Below, piece after piece: positions 21,129-28,404 of a DNA stretch of 64,000 nucleotides; the first letter of the stretch is position 1; each line of letters begins with the position of its first letter. The stretch is taken from NCBI RefSeq assembly GCF_036327755.1, contig NZ_CP109596.1:7812001-7876000 (forward strand), given 5' to 3'. The DNA is from Nocardia sp. NBC_01503 (GTDB lineage: Bacteria > Actinomycetota > Actinomycetes > Mycobacteriales > Mycobacteriaceae). Under the pieces are notes generated by a model. It saw only the letters and a program-made list of their open reading frames with translations, was not told the DNA's origin and searched no databases. A program made the translations under genes and the position numbers.

Positions 21129-22418
21129 TCAATCGGCTTTGCGGACGCCCGCGAAGTTCTTCTTACCGCGGCGCAGGACCAGCCAGCGTCCATGCAGGTA
21201 GTCCGATTCCGACGGAGTCCACTCGAGATCGGAGACGCGTTCGTTGTTCACCGATGCGCCACCCTCATTGACAGCACGGCGTGCCGCGGCGCGACTCTCG
21301 GAAAGACCGCTGGATACCAGCAGGTCGACAATCGTCGATTCCGAAGTGGCCTCGGCGACCTTGCCCTCGACCGCGGCCTCGGTGAGCGCGGCGGCGAGGG
21401 TCGACTCATTCAGGTCGCGGAGCTCGCCCCGGCCGAACAGCGCCTGGCTCGCCAGCTGTACCGAGCGGGTGTTCTCCTCGCCGTGCACGAGTGTGGTCAT
21501 CTCCGCGGCCAGGCGGCGCTGCGCCTCGCGGGCGTGCGGGCGCTCGGCGGTCGCGGTCTCCAGCTCGTCGAGCTCCTCGCGGGACAGGAAGGTGAACCAG
21601 CGCAGGTAGCGGACCACATCGGCGTCGGCGGTATTCACGAAGTACTGGTACCAGGCGTAGGGGCTGGTCATCTCGGGATCGAGCCAGAGGCTGCCGCCAC
21701 CGGTGGACTTGCCGAACTTCTTGCCGTCGGCCGAGGTCACCAGGGGAACGGTGAGGGCGTGCACGTGCGCACCGTCGACGCGGCGGTTCAGCTCCACGCC
21801 CGCGATGATGTTGCCCCACTGATCCGAACCACCGACCTGCAGCGTGCAGCCGTGATTGCGGCGCAACTGCAGGAAGTCGTTGGCCTGCAACAGCATGTAG
21901 GAGAACTCGGTGTAGGACATGCCGTCGCTCTCCAGGCGGCGCTTGACCGTATCCCGAGCCAGCATGACGTTCACCGAGAAGTGCTTACCGATATCGCGCA
22001 GGAAGGAGACCGTGCTCAGCGGGCCGGTCCAATCCATATTGTTCGCGATGATCGCGCCGGTGGGCGAGTCGTCGATATCGACGAAGCGCTCCAGCTGCGA
22101 GCGGATGCGCCCGGCCCATTCGGCCACGGTGTCGGTCGAGTTCATGGTGCGTTCGCCCACGTCACGGGGGTCGCCGATGAGGCCGGTGGCACCGCCCGCG
22201 AGCACGACGGGGCGATTGCCCGCGCGCTGAAAACGCTTGAGCGCCAACAGGGGAACCAGATGCCCGGCGTGCAGGCTCGCCGCGGTGGGGTCGAATCCGG
22301 CATAGAGGGTGATCGGCCCCTTGGCCAGCTCCGCACGCAGTGCGTCCAGATCGGTGGACTGCGCGATCAATCCGCGCCAAGTCAGTTCATCAATGATGTC
22401 GCCGTTCACTGTGCTCAT
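21129..22418 (-). CDS. tyrS: Tyrosyl-tRNA synthetase
   Basis: This class I synthetase charges tRNA-Tyr. The 429-residue protein has the HIGH-type motif HAGH (50-53), the tyrosine-binding GGSDQWGNI, KMSKS-type KFGKS, and a C-terminal S4 RNA-binding domain (DLLVSSGLSESRAAARRAVNEGGASVNNE). The ATG at 22418 has GGAGGG about 7 bases upstream. It ends 542 bp before 16S rRNA on the same strand. In M. tuberculosis tyrS is followed by lprJ and Rv1691; here an rRNA operon occupies that junction. Confidence 0.96.
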   Translation of the reverse strand: MSTVNGDIIDELTWRGLIAQSTDLDALRAELAKGPITLYAGFDPTAASLHAGHLVPLLALKRFQRAGNRPVVLAGGATGLIGDPRDVGERTMNSTDTVAEWAGRIRSQLERFVDIDDSPTGAIIANNMDWTGPLSTVSFLRDIGKHFSVNVMLARDTVKRRLESDGMSYTEFSYMLLQANDFLQLRRNHGCTLQVGGSDQWGNIIAGVELNRRVDGAHVHALTVPLVTSADGKKFGKSTGGGSLWLDPEMTSPYAWYQYFVNTADADVVRYLRWFTFLSREELDELETATAERPHAREAQRRLAAEMTTLVHGEENTRSVQLASQALFGRGELRDLNESTLAAALTEAAVEGKVAEATSESTIVDLLVSSGLSESRAAARRAVNEGGASVNNERVSDLEWTPSESDYLHGRWLVLRRGKKNFAGVRKAD

Positions 22419-22565
22419 TCTGCCCTCCGCTTCGCTCCGGGCCTGTTCGCGGCCCCCCCAAGTCTCACTTCTTCCCTCCCTCCGCTCCTCCGCTTCGCTC
22501 CCCCGCTCCACTCAGTCCAGAAGCGAGACGGGCCGCGAACGACCGGGTGAGAGTCACCTGTACAC

Positions 22566-22600
22566 AAAAAATCCGCCGCCGATTGCTATCGGCGGCGGAT
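22566..22600 (-). terminator. Rho-independent terminator after the DoxX gene
   Basis: On the minus strand a perfect 13-bp stem, ATCCGCCGCCGAT (22600-22588) and ATCGGCGGCGGAT (22583-22571), with a 4-base loop, is followed by T residues (22570-22566). It lies about 50 bp after the DoxX stop and insulates tyrS from it. Confidence 0.92.
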
Positions 22601-22648
22601 CTGTGAGCGAGGGATTATTCAATTTGCGATCTGCTCGCACGGTGTCCT

Positions 22649-23086
22649 TCAGTGCTTCACCAGCGAGGTGAAGGTGGCGAAGGAGGCGCGGCGCTCGTAG
22701 GCGATCCAGGCGAACATGACCGCCAGGATCAGCGGGAAGGGGGCCAGGGCCGGGGCGTCGAGCAGGAAGATCTGGGTGAGGGCGGCCAGCACGGTGGTGA
22801 TGGACAGACCCGCGGCGGCCGGACCGCTCAGGCGGGGAACCAGCAGGCCGATACCGCCGGAGACCTCGACCACGCCGGTGAAGTAGCGGAACCATTCGCC
22901 CCAGCCGATGGTGCGGAATGCCTCGACCGCGTCGTGCTGGCCGACCAGCTTCGGCAGACCCGAGGCGATGATGAAGAAGAGGCCGAACACGATCTGCAGG
23001 GTCCACAGCACCCGGTTGCGGGTCTTGCCGGGGGTGGCCGAGGTGGTGGCGGAGATGGTCTGGGCGGAGGCGGTGATGGCGGTCAT
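22649..23086 (-). CDS. DoxX family membrane protein
   Basis: This 145-residue protein has four predicted transmembrane helices (LWTLQIVFGLFFIIASGLPKL; YFTGVVEVSGGIGLLVP; GLSITTVLAALTQIFLL; PLILAVMFAWIAY). The loop GWGEWFRYFTGVVEVSGGIGLL is typical of DoxX/DUF4267-like families, which are loosely linked to thiol or oxidative stress. The ATG at 23086 has AAGGAC upstream; longer forms would be poorly conserved. It lies 137 bp downstream of the FadR-type regulator on the same strand and may be its target. A strong terminator follows. Confidence 0.85.
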   Translation of the reverse strand: MTAITASAQTISATTSATPGKTRNRVLWTLQIVFGLFFIIASGLPKLVGQHDAVEAFRTIGWGEWFRYFTGVVEVSGGIGLLVPRLSGPAAAGLSITTVLAALTQIFLLDAPALAPFPLILAVMFAWIAYERRASFATFTSLVKH

Positions 23087-23223
23087 GTCGAGTGTCCTTC
23101 TGGGGCTTGCGAGTTCGGGGTTGAACTCGGTCATTGGTACAGACGGGGCCCGGTTCGGAAACTCATCGGCGGTGGCGAAGAAATTTTCCAAGATTGTGTT
23201 TTGCCTGGTCAGCGCTTGATTCG

Positions 23224-23892
23224 CTAGCCGAGGGCGACCTTGAGAGCGGTCAGGTGGACGCGGCTGGCGGTGCCGGCGGCCTCCGGCTTGCGCGCGCGGA
23301 TCGCTACATAGAGGTCTTCGTGCGCGTGCTGGTCGGCGGCCGGGTTCGCGATGGGTTTGATGCGCAGCATCTCCACCATGGCGCGGCGCAGGCGCGGGAC
23401 GAAGGCATTGAACATCTCGAGCAGGATGTCATTGTGCGCTGCGACGATGACCGTGCGATGGAAGGCGGTATCGGCGTCGACGAGGGCCTCCGCAGAGTCG
23501 CCCGCTTCGGCGCGAGCGGTGAGGGCGCGCAGGATGTTTCGCAGATCCGCGGGGGTGCGGCGGTCGGCGGCCAGGGCGGCGGCCTCGGCCTCGATGGCTA
23601 TGCGGGCCTCGATGACGGCGGTGATGTCGGCACGGCGTAGTACCGCGTCCCAGTCCTCCGCCACATCCAGGGCGGTGACGAAAACGCCCGCGCCCTGGCG
23701 GCTTTCGAGCACGCCCTTACCCGCGAGTTCGCGAATGGCCTCGCGCAGGGTGGAGCGGCCGACGCCGAGCTGAGCGGCCAGGGTGGTCTCGCCGGGGAGC
23801 CGGTGGCCCAGCTCCCACTCCCCCGCGCGCAGCCGATCGAGTAGCACCTCTGCGGCTTGCGCGGCTAGCGGGTGCCGCTGGACCTGGGACAT
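23224..23892 (-). CDS. GntR-family transcriptional regulator (FadR/FCD type)
   Basis: The 222-residue regulator has an N-terminal winged helix (LAAQAAEVLLDRLRAGEWELGHRLP, QLGVGRSTLREAIRELAGKGVLESRQGAGVFV) and a helical FCD ligand domain (DITAVIEARIAIEAEAAALAA, DTAFHRTVIVAAHNDILLEMF, HAHEDLYVAIRARKPEAA). The metal-binding pattern D..H...H in this domain suggests a carboxylate effector. It is divergent from the leucine-leader/leuA gene, and its start codon is only about 20 bp from the leader promoter, so it could control that promoter as well as its own. The DoxX gene lies downstream. Confidence 0.88.
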   Translation of the reverse strand: MSQVQRHPLAAQAAEVLLDRLRAGEWELGHRLPGETTLAAQLGVGRSTLREAIRELAGKGVLESRQGAGVFVTALDVAEDWDAVLRRADITAVIEARIAIEAEAAALAADRRTPADLRNILRALTARAEAGDSAEALVDADTAFHRTVIVAAHNDILLEMFNAFVPRLRRAMVEMLRIKPIANPAADQHAHEDLYVAIRARKPEAAGTASRVHLTALKVALG

Positions 23893-23911
23893 ATCCGTTT
23901 CGCCTCGCTAC

Positions 23912-23940
23912 TTGTCTGAGGAGTGAATCCCCTCTAGTCT
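23912..23940 (+). promoter_or_regulatory. Promoter of the leucine leader/leuA transcript
   Basis: TTGTCT (23912-23917), a 17-bp spacer and TAGTCT (23935-23940) form a good sigma-A promoter. The leader-peptide ATG begins 8 bases after the -10 element, so the mRNA would start at or within a base or two of that ATG (a leaderless transcript). Confidence 0.7.
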
Positions 23941-23947
23941 AAGCCAC

Positions 23948-23995
23948 ATGACACAGGGTGTGCTGCTTCTCCTTCTTCGCCGCGGCGGGGTTTGA
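23948..23995 (+). CDS. leuL: Leucine leader peptide (attenuator) upstream of leuA
   Basis: This 15-codon ORF reads MTQGVLLLLLRRGGV and then stops; five consecutive leucine codons (CTG CTT CTC CTT CTT) follow a valine codon. It sits about 70 bp upstream of a 2-isopropylmalate synthase gene on the same strand. Ribosome stalling at these codons when leucyl-tRNA is scarce would change folding of the RNA beyond. It appears to be translated from a leaderless mRNA. Its composition is far from random, so I am confident despite its length. Confidence 0.85.
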   Translation: MTQGVLLLLLRRGGV

Positions 23996-24037
23996 TCGAC
24001 CGGCACCCCGCCCGCGGGTTGAAGTGCTGCGCCGGTC
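23984..24037 (+). promoter_or_regulatory. Alternative RNA hairpins (LEU-element-like pseudoknot) before leuA
   Basis: Hairpin A pairs GGCGGGGT (23984-23991, overlapping the end of the leader ORF) with ACCCCGCC (24005-24012). Hairpin B pairs GACCGGC (23998-24004, inside the loop of A) with GCCGGTC (24031-24037). The two are interleaved, so they form a pseudoknot or exclude each other. A conserved pseudoknot called the LEU element has been described upstream of actinobacterial leuA genes; this matches in position and layout. A ribosome stalled on the leucine codons would free or block arm A. Confidence 0.65.
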
Positions 24038-24065
24038 TGCCTTCCGACGCGAAAGACAGCGAACC

Positions 24066-25457
24066 GTGTTTACTTCCCAGAACTGGAATCGTCAGCAGCC
24101 CTCCCCCATGCCATCGCATCGGTATCGCGATGTGTACGAACGGGTTTCGGTGCCGCTGACCGACCGGCAGTGGCCGTCCAATCGCATTACCGAGGCGCCG
24201 CTGTGGGTGCCGGTGGATCTGCGGGACGGCAATCAGGCCCTGACCGAACCGATGGATCCCGATCGCAAGCGGCGGTTCTTCGAAATGCTGGTGGCCATGG
24301 GCTACAAGGAGATCGAGGTCGGGTATCCGAGCGCATCACAAGCCGACTTCGACTTCGTCCGGCTGATCGGCAGCGAGGGGCTGGCCCCCGAGGATGTGTC
24401 CATCGTCGTATTCACCCCGGCGCGACGGGATTTGATCGAGCGGACCGTGGAGTCGGTGCGCGGGATCACCAATGATGTTGTGCTGCACATGTATTGCGCC
24501 ACCGCGCCGACCTGGCGGGAGGTGGTGCTGGGTGCGTCCCGCGAGCGGGTGGCGGAGCTGATCATGGCGGGCGCGCGCGACATTCTGGAGCTGGCGGGGG
24601 ATCTGCCCAATGTGCGGTTCCAGTTCTCGCCCGAGGTGTTCATGCTGACCGAACCGGATTTCGTCCTGGATATCTGCGATCGGATCACCACGCTGTGGGA
24701 TGCGCGACCGGAGCGGCCGGTGGTGTTGAATCTGCCCGCCACGGTCGAGGTGGCGACTCCGAATGTGTACGCCGATCAGATCGAGTACATGCATCGGAAT
24801 CTGGCGCGGCGGGACAGCGTCATCCTGTCGGTGCATCCGCACAATGACCGCGGGACCGGTATCGCCTGCGCCGAGCTGGCGGTTTTGGCGGGGGCGCAGC
24901 GCGTGGAGGGCTGTGTCTTCGGCAATGGTGAGCGCACCGGCAATGTGGATTTGGCGGTGCTGGCGTTGAATCTGCATGCGCAGGGGGTGAATCCGATGGT
25001 CGACTTCTCCGATATCGACCGGGTGCGCGAGACCGTGGAGTACTGCACGCGGCTGCCGATTCACGATCGTCATCCCTACGCCGGGGATCTGGTCTACACC
25101 GCCTTCTCCGGGACGCATCAGGACGCCATCAAGAAGGGGTTCGCCGAGCATCGGGCGCGGGCCGAGCGAATGGGGCTGCCGGAGCGTGAAATCCCTTGGC
25201 AGGTACCGTATCTGCCGATCGATCCGGCCGATGTGGGGCGATCCTATGATGCGGTGATCCGGGTCAATTCACAGTCCGGCAAGGGCGGTATCGCGTATCT
25301 GCTGGAGCAGGAGTACGGGATCGAGATGTCGCGGCGCCGGCAGATCGAGTTCGCCCGGCATGTGCAGGGGTATATGGATCGCATCGGCACCGAGGTTTCC
25401 GCGCAGACACTGCGTGAGCTGTATGCCCAGGTGTACGGGGTCGATTCGACGGTGTGA
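24066..25457 (+). CDS. leuA: 2-isopropylmalate synthase lacking the regulatory domain
   Basis: The 463-residue protein is of the actinobacterial/fungal LeuA type and catalyses the first committed step of leucine synthesis from 2-oxoisovalerate and acetyl-CoA. It has APLWVPVDLRDGNQAL (active-site Arg/Asp), MGYKEIEVGYPSASQADFDFVR, the metal motif VHPHNDRGTG, and GCVFGNGERTGNVDL. The linker subdomains are present (GLPEREIPWQVPYLPIDPADVGRSYD, SGKGGIAYLLEQEYGIEMSRR). It ends at LYAQVYGVDSTV, where homologues of about 600-640 residues continue into the leucine-binding regulatory domain. No remnant of that domain follows. The GTG at 24066 keeps the conserved WNRQQPSPMPSHRYR start; ATG 24108 is the alternative. 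Confidence 0.88.
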   Translation: MFTSQNWNRQQPSPMPSHRYRDVYERVSVPLTDRQWPSNRITEAPLWVPVDLRDGNQALTEPMDPDRKRRFFEMLVAMGYKEIEVGYPSASQADFDFVRLIGSEGLAPEDVSIVVFTPARRDLIERTVESVRGITNDVVLHMYCATAPTWREVVLGASRERVAELIMAGARDILELAGDLPNVRFQFSPEVFMLTEPDFVLDICDRITTLWDARPERPVVLNLPATVEVATPNVYADQIEYMHRNLARRDSVILSVHPHNDRGTGIACAELAVLAGAQRVEGCVFGNGERTGNVDLAVLALNLHAQGVNPMVDFSDIDRVRETVEYCTRLPIHDRHPYAGDLVYTAFSGTHQDAIKKGFAEHRARAERMGLPEREIPWQVPYLPIDPADVGRSYDAVIRVNSQSGKGGIAYLLEQEYGIEMSRRRQIEFARHVQGYMDRIGTEVSAQTLRELYAQVYGVDSTV

Positions 25458-26015
25458 TCAGGACTCGCCGGAGGCGTCACCGAGCCGCTGTTCCAGCTCG
25501 GTGACGCGATGTTCCAGCGCGGCAAGGCGCTGTTCCGTGACGGAGGCGGCGCGCGGTGGCCGGGCAGCCATGGAATCCGCTGCGGGAGCGTGCAATTCGA
25601 GTACCCGAACACGTACCGCGTCGGAGTGCACGTCCATAGTGTTCAGCACCTGCGCGGCCACGCCATGACCTTCGACGATCAGGCCGAGCAGCAGGTGTTC
25701 GTCGCCGATCTCGCGGTGCCCCAGCTGGATTGCCTGTTGCAGTGAGATCTGGAGCACCTGTTTGGCGCGCGGGGTGAAGGGGATATGACCGGTGGGCGCG
25801 TGTTCGCCTCGGCCGATGATGGTCTCGACGCGGTCGCGGACCTCCTTCAGGTCCACGGCGAGATCGCCGAGCACCCGCGCGGCCACACCCTCGCCCTCGC
25901 GCAGCAGTCCGAGGAGCAGATGTTCGGTGCCGATGTAGTTGTGGTTGAGCAGTTTGCCCTCGTCTTGGGCGAGTACGACTACCCGGCGGGCGCGATCGGT
26001 GAAACGCTCGAACAT
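25458..26015 (-). CDS. Stand-alone ClpC N-terminal-domain protein
   Basis: This 185-residue protein consists of two Clp_N repeats almost identical to the start of ClpC1: MFERFTDRARRVVVLAQDEG and NHNYIGTEHLLLGLLREGEG (about 1-73), then GHIPFTPRAKQVLQISLQQA and LGHREIGDEHLLLGLIVEGHG (about 85-145). A short coiled coil follows (TEQRLAALEHRVTELEQRL). There is no AAA+ ATPase module. It may bind ClpC substrates, adaptors or ClpC-targeting antibiotics; mycobacterial ClpC2, a related N-domain protein, protects ClpC1 from such compounds. The ATG at 26015 has GGGGG upstream. Its stop codon abuts that of leuA with no gap. Confidence 0.88.
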   Translation of the reverse strand: MFERFTDRARRVVVLAQDEGKLLNHNYIGTEHLLLGLLREGEGVAARVLGDLAVDLKEVRDRVETIIGRGEHAPTGHIPFTPRAKQVLQISLQQAIQLGHREIGDEHLLLGLIVEGHGVAAQVLNTMDVHSDAVRVRVLELHAPAADSMAARPPRAASVTEQRLAALEHRVTELEQRLGDASGES

Positions 26016-26106
26016 GGACGGACCCCCTAGTACGGCTGTGTTCCCCATCCACGGTAGACCGGCTCCCGTCCGGGTTTGCCGAATCGACTGCCGCCGGTCG
26101 GGATGC

Positions 26107-26730
26107 TCAGGCCGGGCGGTCCAGGTGCGGGGCGCGCGGGCTGCGGCGGTAGGCCGAGACCGCGGGGGAATCGGTGAGCCAGAGTCGCCAGGGGCGGTCG
26201 GCGGCCAGGCGCACGCCGACCCGGGGTCCGGCGGAAACCGCTGCGGGGTCGTCGATTTCGGGTCCGAGCTGGAGACGGATCGGCGATTTCGGGTCGAAGA
26301 GGTCGATTCCGTAGTCGCTCAGGGCGATTCCGAGGGCGCTGCCGACATTGCCCGGACCTTTGGCGAGTCCGGTGTCGGTGCGGGCGGCGGGGCGGCGGGC
26401 CCGGGCGTGCTGGTGTCCGGCGATGATCTCGCCCGCGCGAATCAGGACGGCGCTGGCGGTGCCGTCGGGTCCGGTCACCACATTCACGCAGGTGTGCATG
26501 CCGTAGCTGAAATAGACGTACAGCACGCCGGGCGGGCCGAACATGACGGCATTGCGCGGGGTGCGGCCGCGGCCGGAGTGCGCGGCGGGATCGTGCCAGG
26601 GTCCGGCCGGATCTCCCCCGTATGCCTCGACCTCGACAATGCGCATGCCGACTGGTCCGGACCACAGGGTCGCGCCGAGCAGTCGTCGGGCGGCGAGCAG
26701 GGGTTCGACGGCCAGTTGTTCGGCATCCAC
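26107..26730 (-). CDS. mpg: 3-methyladenine DNA glycosylase (AAG/MPG family)
   Basis: This base-excision repair enzyme removes alkylated purines. The 207-residue protein has AARRLLGATLWSGPVGMRIVEVEAYGG, the HSGRGRTPRNAVMFGPPGVLYVYFSYGMHTCVNVV core of the Pur_DNA_glyco family, AVLIRAGEI, and GPGNVGSALGI. Family-conserved glutamate is in VEAYGG. The GTG at 26730 (VDAEQLAVEP) matches homologue starts and length; an open frame continues upstream to 26892 but would overlap the DUF3761 gene. It lies near tyrS, as mpg (Rv1688) does in mycobacteria. Confidence 0.9.
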   Translation of the reverse strand: MDAEQLAVEPLLAARRLLGATLWSGPVGMRIVEVEAYGGDPAGPWHDPAAHSGRGRTPRNAVMFGPPGVLYVYFSYGMHTCVNVVTGPDGTASAVLIRAGEIIAGHQHARARRPAARTDTGLAKGPGNVGSALGIALSDYGIDLFDPKSPIRLQLGPEIDDPAAVSAGPRVGVRLAADRPWRLWLTDSPAVSAYRRSPRAPHLDRPA

Positions 26731-26794
26731 GACATGCCATTGTTCCCGAGCGCCGTCCCGGACCCCGAGTCGGGACGGCGGACCGGTCAGCGAG

Positions 26795-27118
26795 TTACAG
26801 CCACTTCGATACGCCGCCGTGGTGCGAGCAGGTGCCACGGTGATTCCGGCTGAAGCTGTAGGTGCCGTCGCCACAGCGGGCGGTCGCGCCATTGGGCGCG
26901 GTATCCGATTCGGTCGGGCGCTGGACGCAGTTGCCCTGGACGTTCTCGTACTGGCTGGACGGGCAGGCGGTCTCCATGAGGACCGGTGCCGCGCCGGCCG
27001 GGGCCGAGGTGAGGGCGGCGGCGCCCAGGACGGCGGCGAACAGGGCGGGCAGGGCGGAGCGCTTTACCAGCGCGGTGGACCGGCCGATCAGGGCGGGTCG
27101 GGTTCCCCCAAAACGCAT
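26795..27118 (-). CDS. Small secreted protein, DUF3761-like
   Basis: The 107-residue precursor has an N-terminal signal peptide (about 1-43, with VKRSALPALFAAVLGAAALTSAPAGA before the cleavage site AGA-AP). The mature part has four cysteines and the motif CGDGTYSFSRNHRGTCSHHGGVSKWL-like end typical of DUF3761 proteins, shown here at residues 81-107. Function is unknown. The two cysteine pairs suggest disulfides outside the cell. It lies 187 bp after the ECF41 sigma gene on the same strand. Confidence 0.85.
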   Translation of the reverse strand: MRFGGTRPALIGRSTALVKRSALPALFAAVLGAAALTSAPAGAAPVLMETACPSSQYENVQGNCVQRPTESDTAPNGATARCGDGTYSFSRNHRGTCSHHGGVSKWL

Positions 27119-27305
27119 TCGGAATCCTTCTAGCGGTGCGGTTTTCGACCGAGGAAACGAACGTCCCCCCGGATTGAGCCGCGCCAGCGTAACGCGCGTT
27201 CACCGCCAGTTGCGAACTGCCGGAACGAGATTGGCACGCGATGGCAGCGGGTGCGCCTGGAGTGGCGTATTCCGTCGGTCGCACGCCCGAATGGCTACCT
27301 CACCG

Positions 27306-28217
27306 CTAATCCGTTGCGAGTTGCGGGGTTTCGTCCGCATTCGATTGCAACCTGACCAGCTTGTCTGGATTGACCTGGAAGCGCAGGTTCTCGATGCGGC
27401 CGTCGACCATATCGAAGGTGAGCGCGCCGACGACATGGTCGCCGATCTTGCCGAGAATGCCGAGTTCGCCATTGATGACGGCGGTTTCGAGGCGAATGCC
27501 CGCGCTGATCGGTTTCGCCATGACCCCGAGCATCCAGCGCGCCACATGATCCGGACCGTGCAGCGGACGGCGCGCGGCGGTGATCTTGCCACCGCCGTCG
27601 TTCCACAATGTCACTTCCGGGGCGAGCAACTCCATCAGAGCATTGACGTCACCGCCGTGACAGGCGGCCATGAACTTGCGCGTGATCTCCTGGCGCGCGG
27701 TGTCGTCGGCGTCGAAACGCGGTCGCCGGGCGTGCACGTGATCGCGCGCGCGATGCGAGATCTGCCGCACGCTGGGCTCGGGGCGGTCCAGGAAACCGCC
27801 GATCTCGGCGTACGAGTAGCCGAAGACCTCGCGCAATACGAAGACCGCGCGTTCGACCGGGGTGAGGGTCTCCAGAACCACGAGCATGGCGGTCGATACG
27901 GTCTCGGCCATCTCGGTCTCCTGGGCGGCATCGGCGGCGGTGGTGAGCAGCGGTTCGGGCAGCCACGGGCCGATATAGGTCTCGCGAGTGGCGCGGGCGG
28001 AGGTGAGGCGGTTCAGGCACAGATTGGTAATTGTGCGGACCAGGTACGACTTGGGATGCTCGACCGATTCGCGGTCGGCGGCATGCCATTTGATCCAGGC
28101 GTCCTGCAGGATGTCCTCGGCGTCGGTGACGCTGCCGAGCATCTGGTACGCGGTGCCGAACAGCAGTCGGCGGTGCTCGACGAAGGGGTCGGTGTCGTGG
28201 TCCCGCATGACATTCAT
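27306..28217 (-). CDS. sigJ: ECF41-group sigma factor (SigJ-like) with SnoaL-like C-terminal domain
   Basis: This 303-residue sigma factor has region 2 (EHRRLLFGTAYQMLGSVTDAEDILQDAWIKW, about 11-45), region 4 (LTPVERAVFVLREVFGYSYAEIGGFLDRPEPSVRQ, about 118-155) and a C-terminal SnoaL-like domain of about 130 residues. That domain carries the two ECF41 hallmark motifs, DGGGK (in WNDGGGKITAA) and NPDKL near the end. In this group the fused domain replaces an anti-sigma factor and controls activity. ECF41 genes usually neighbour a carboxymuconolactone decarboxylase, oxidoreductase or epimerase gene; none is adjacent here. ATG 28217 and 28208 are both possible starts. Confidence 0.88.
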   Translation of the reverse strand: MNVMRDHDTDPFVEHRRLLFGTAYQMLGSVTDAEDILQDAWIKWHAADRESVEHPKSYLVRTITNLCLNRLTSARATRETYIGPWLPEPLLTTAADAAQETEMAETVSTAMLVVLETLTPVERAVFVLREVFGYSYAEIGGFLDRPEPSVRQISHRARDHVHARRPRFDADDTARQEITRKFMAACHGGDVNALMELLAPEVTLWNDGGGKITAARRPLHGPDHVARWMLGVMAKPISAGIRLETAVINGELGILGKIGDHVVGALTFDMVDGRIENLRFQVNPDKLVRLQSNADETPQLATD

Positions 28218-28404
28218 ATCTACCGGGCCTCGCCTGCGGAAGTCATGTTCGCGGTGGTCGGATAGAAGACAGGACCGGCTGCGCAAACGTGACAGGGTGC
28301 GGGGTGAGCCGTGTCACCGTGGAATCTTCGGCGGGTGCCATCGGTTGGAACTTCTCGGTGGCCGGGTCTCCGGCCTGCGAATTTCCGCTATCGAGTGAGG
28401 TGTG

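Noticed and set aside
22419..22550. CT-rich repetitive stretch upstream of tyrS as a functional repeat
   Set aside because: Short degenerate runs of TCCGCTTCGCTCC without regular period; nothing beyond simple low complexity could be supported.
23958..24065. Longer leuA start overlapping the leucine leader
   Set aside because: This stretch is better explained as the leader peptide in another frame plus its RNA hairpins; conserved LeuA sequence begins only after 24066.
26731..26892. 54-residue N-terminal extension of the 3-methyladenine glycosylase
   Set aside because: It would overlap the DUF3761 gene, is Ala/Thr/Pro-rich, and homologues begin at the position of GTG 26730.
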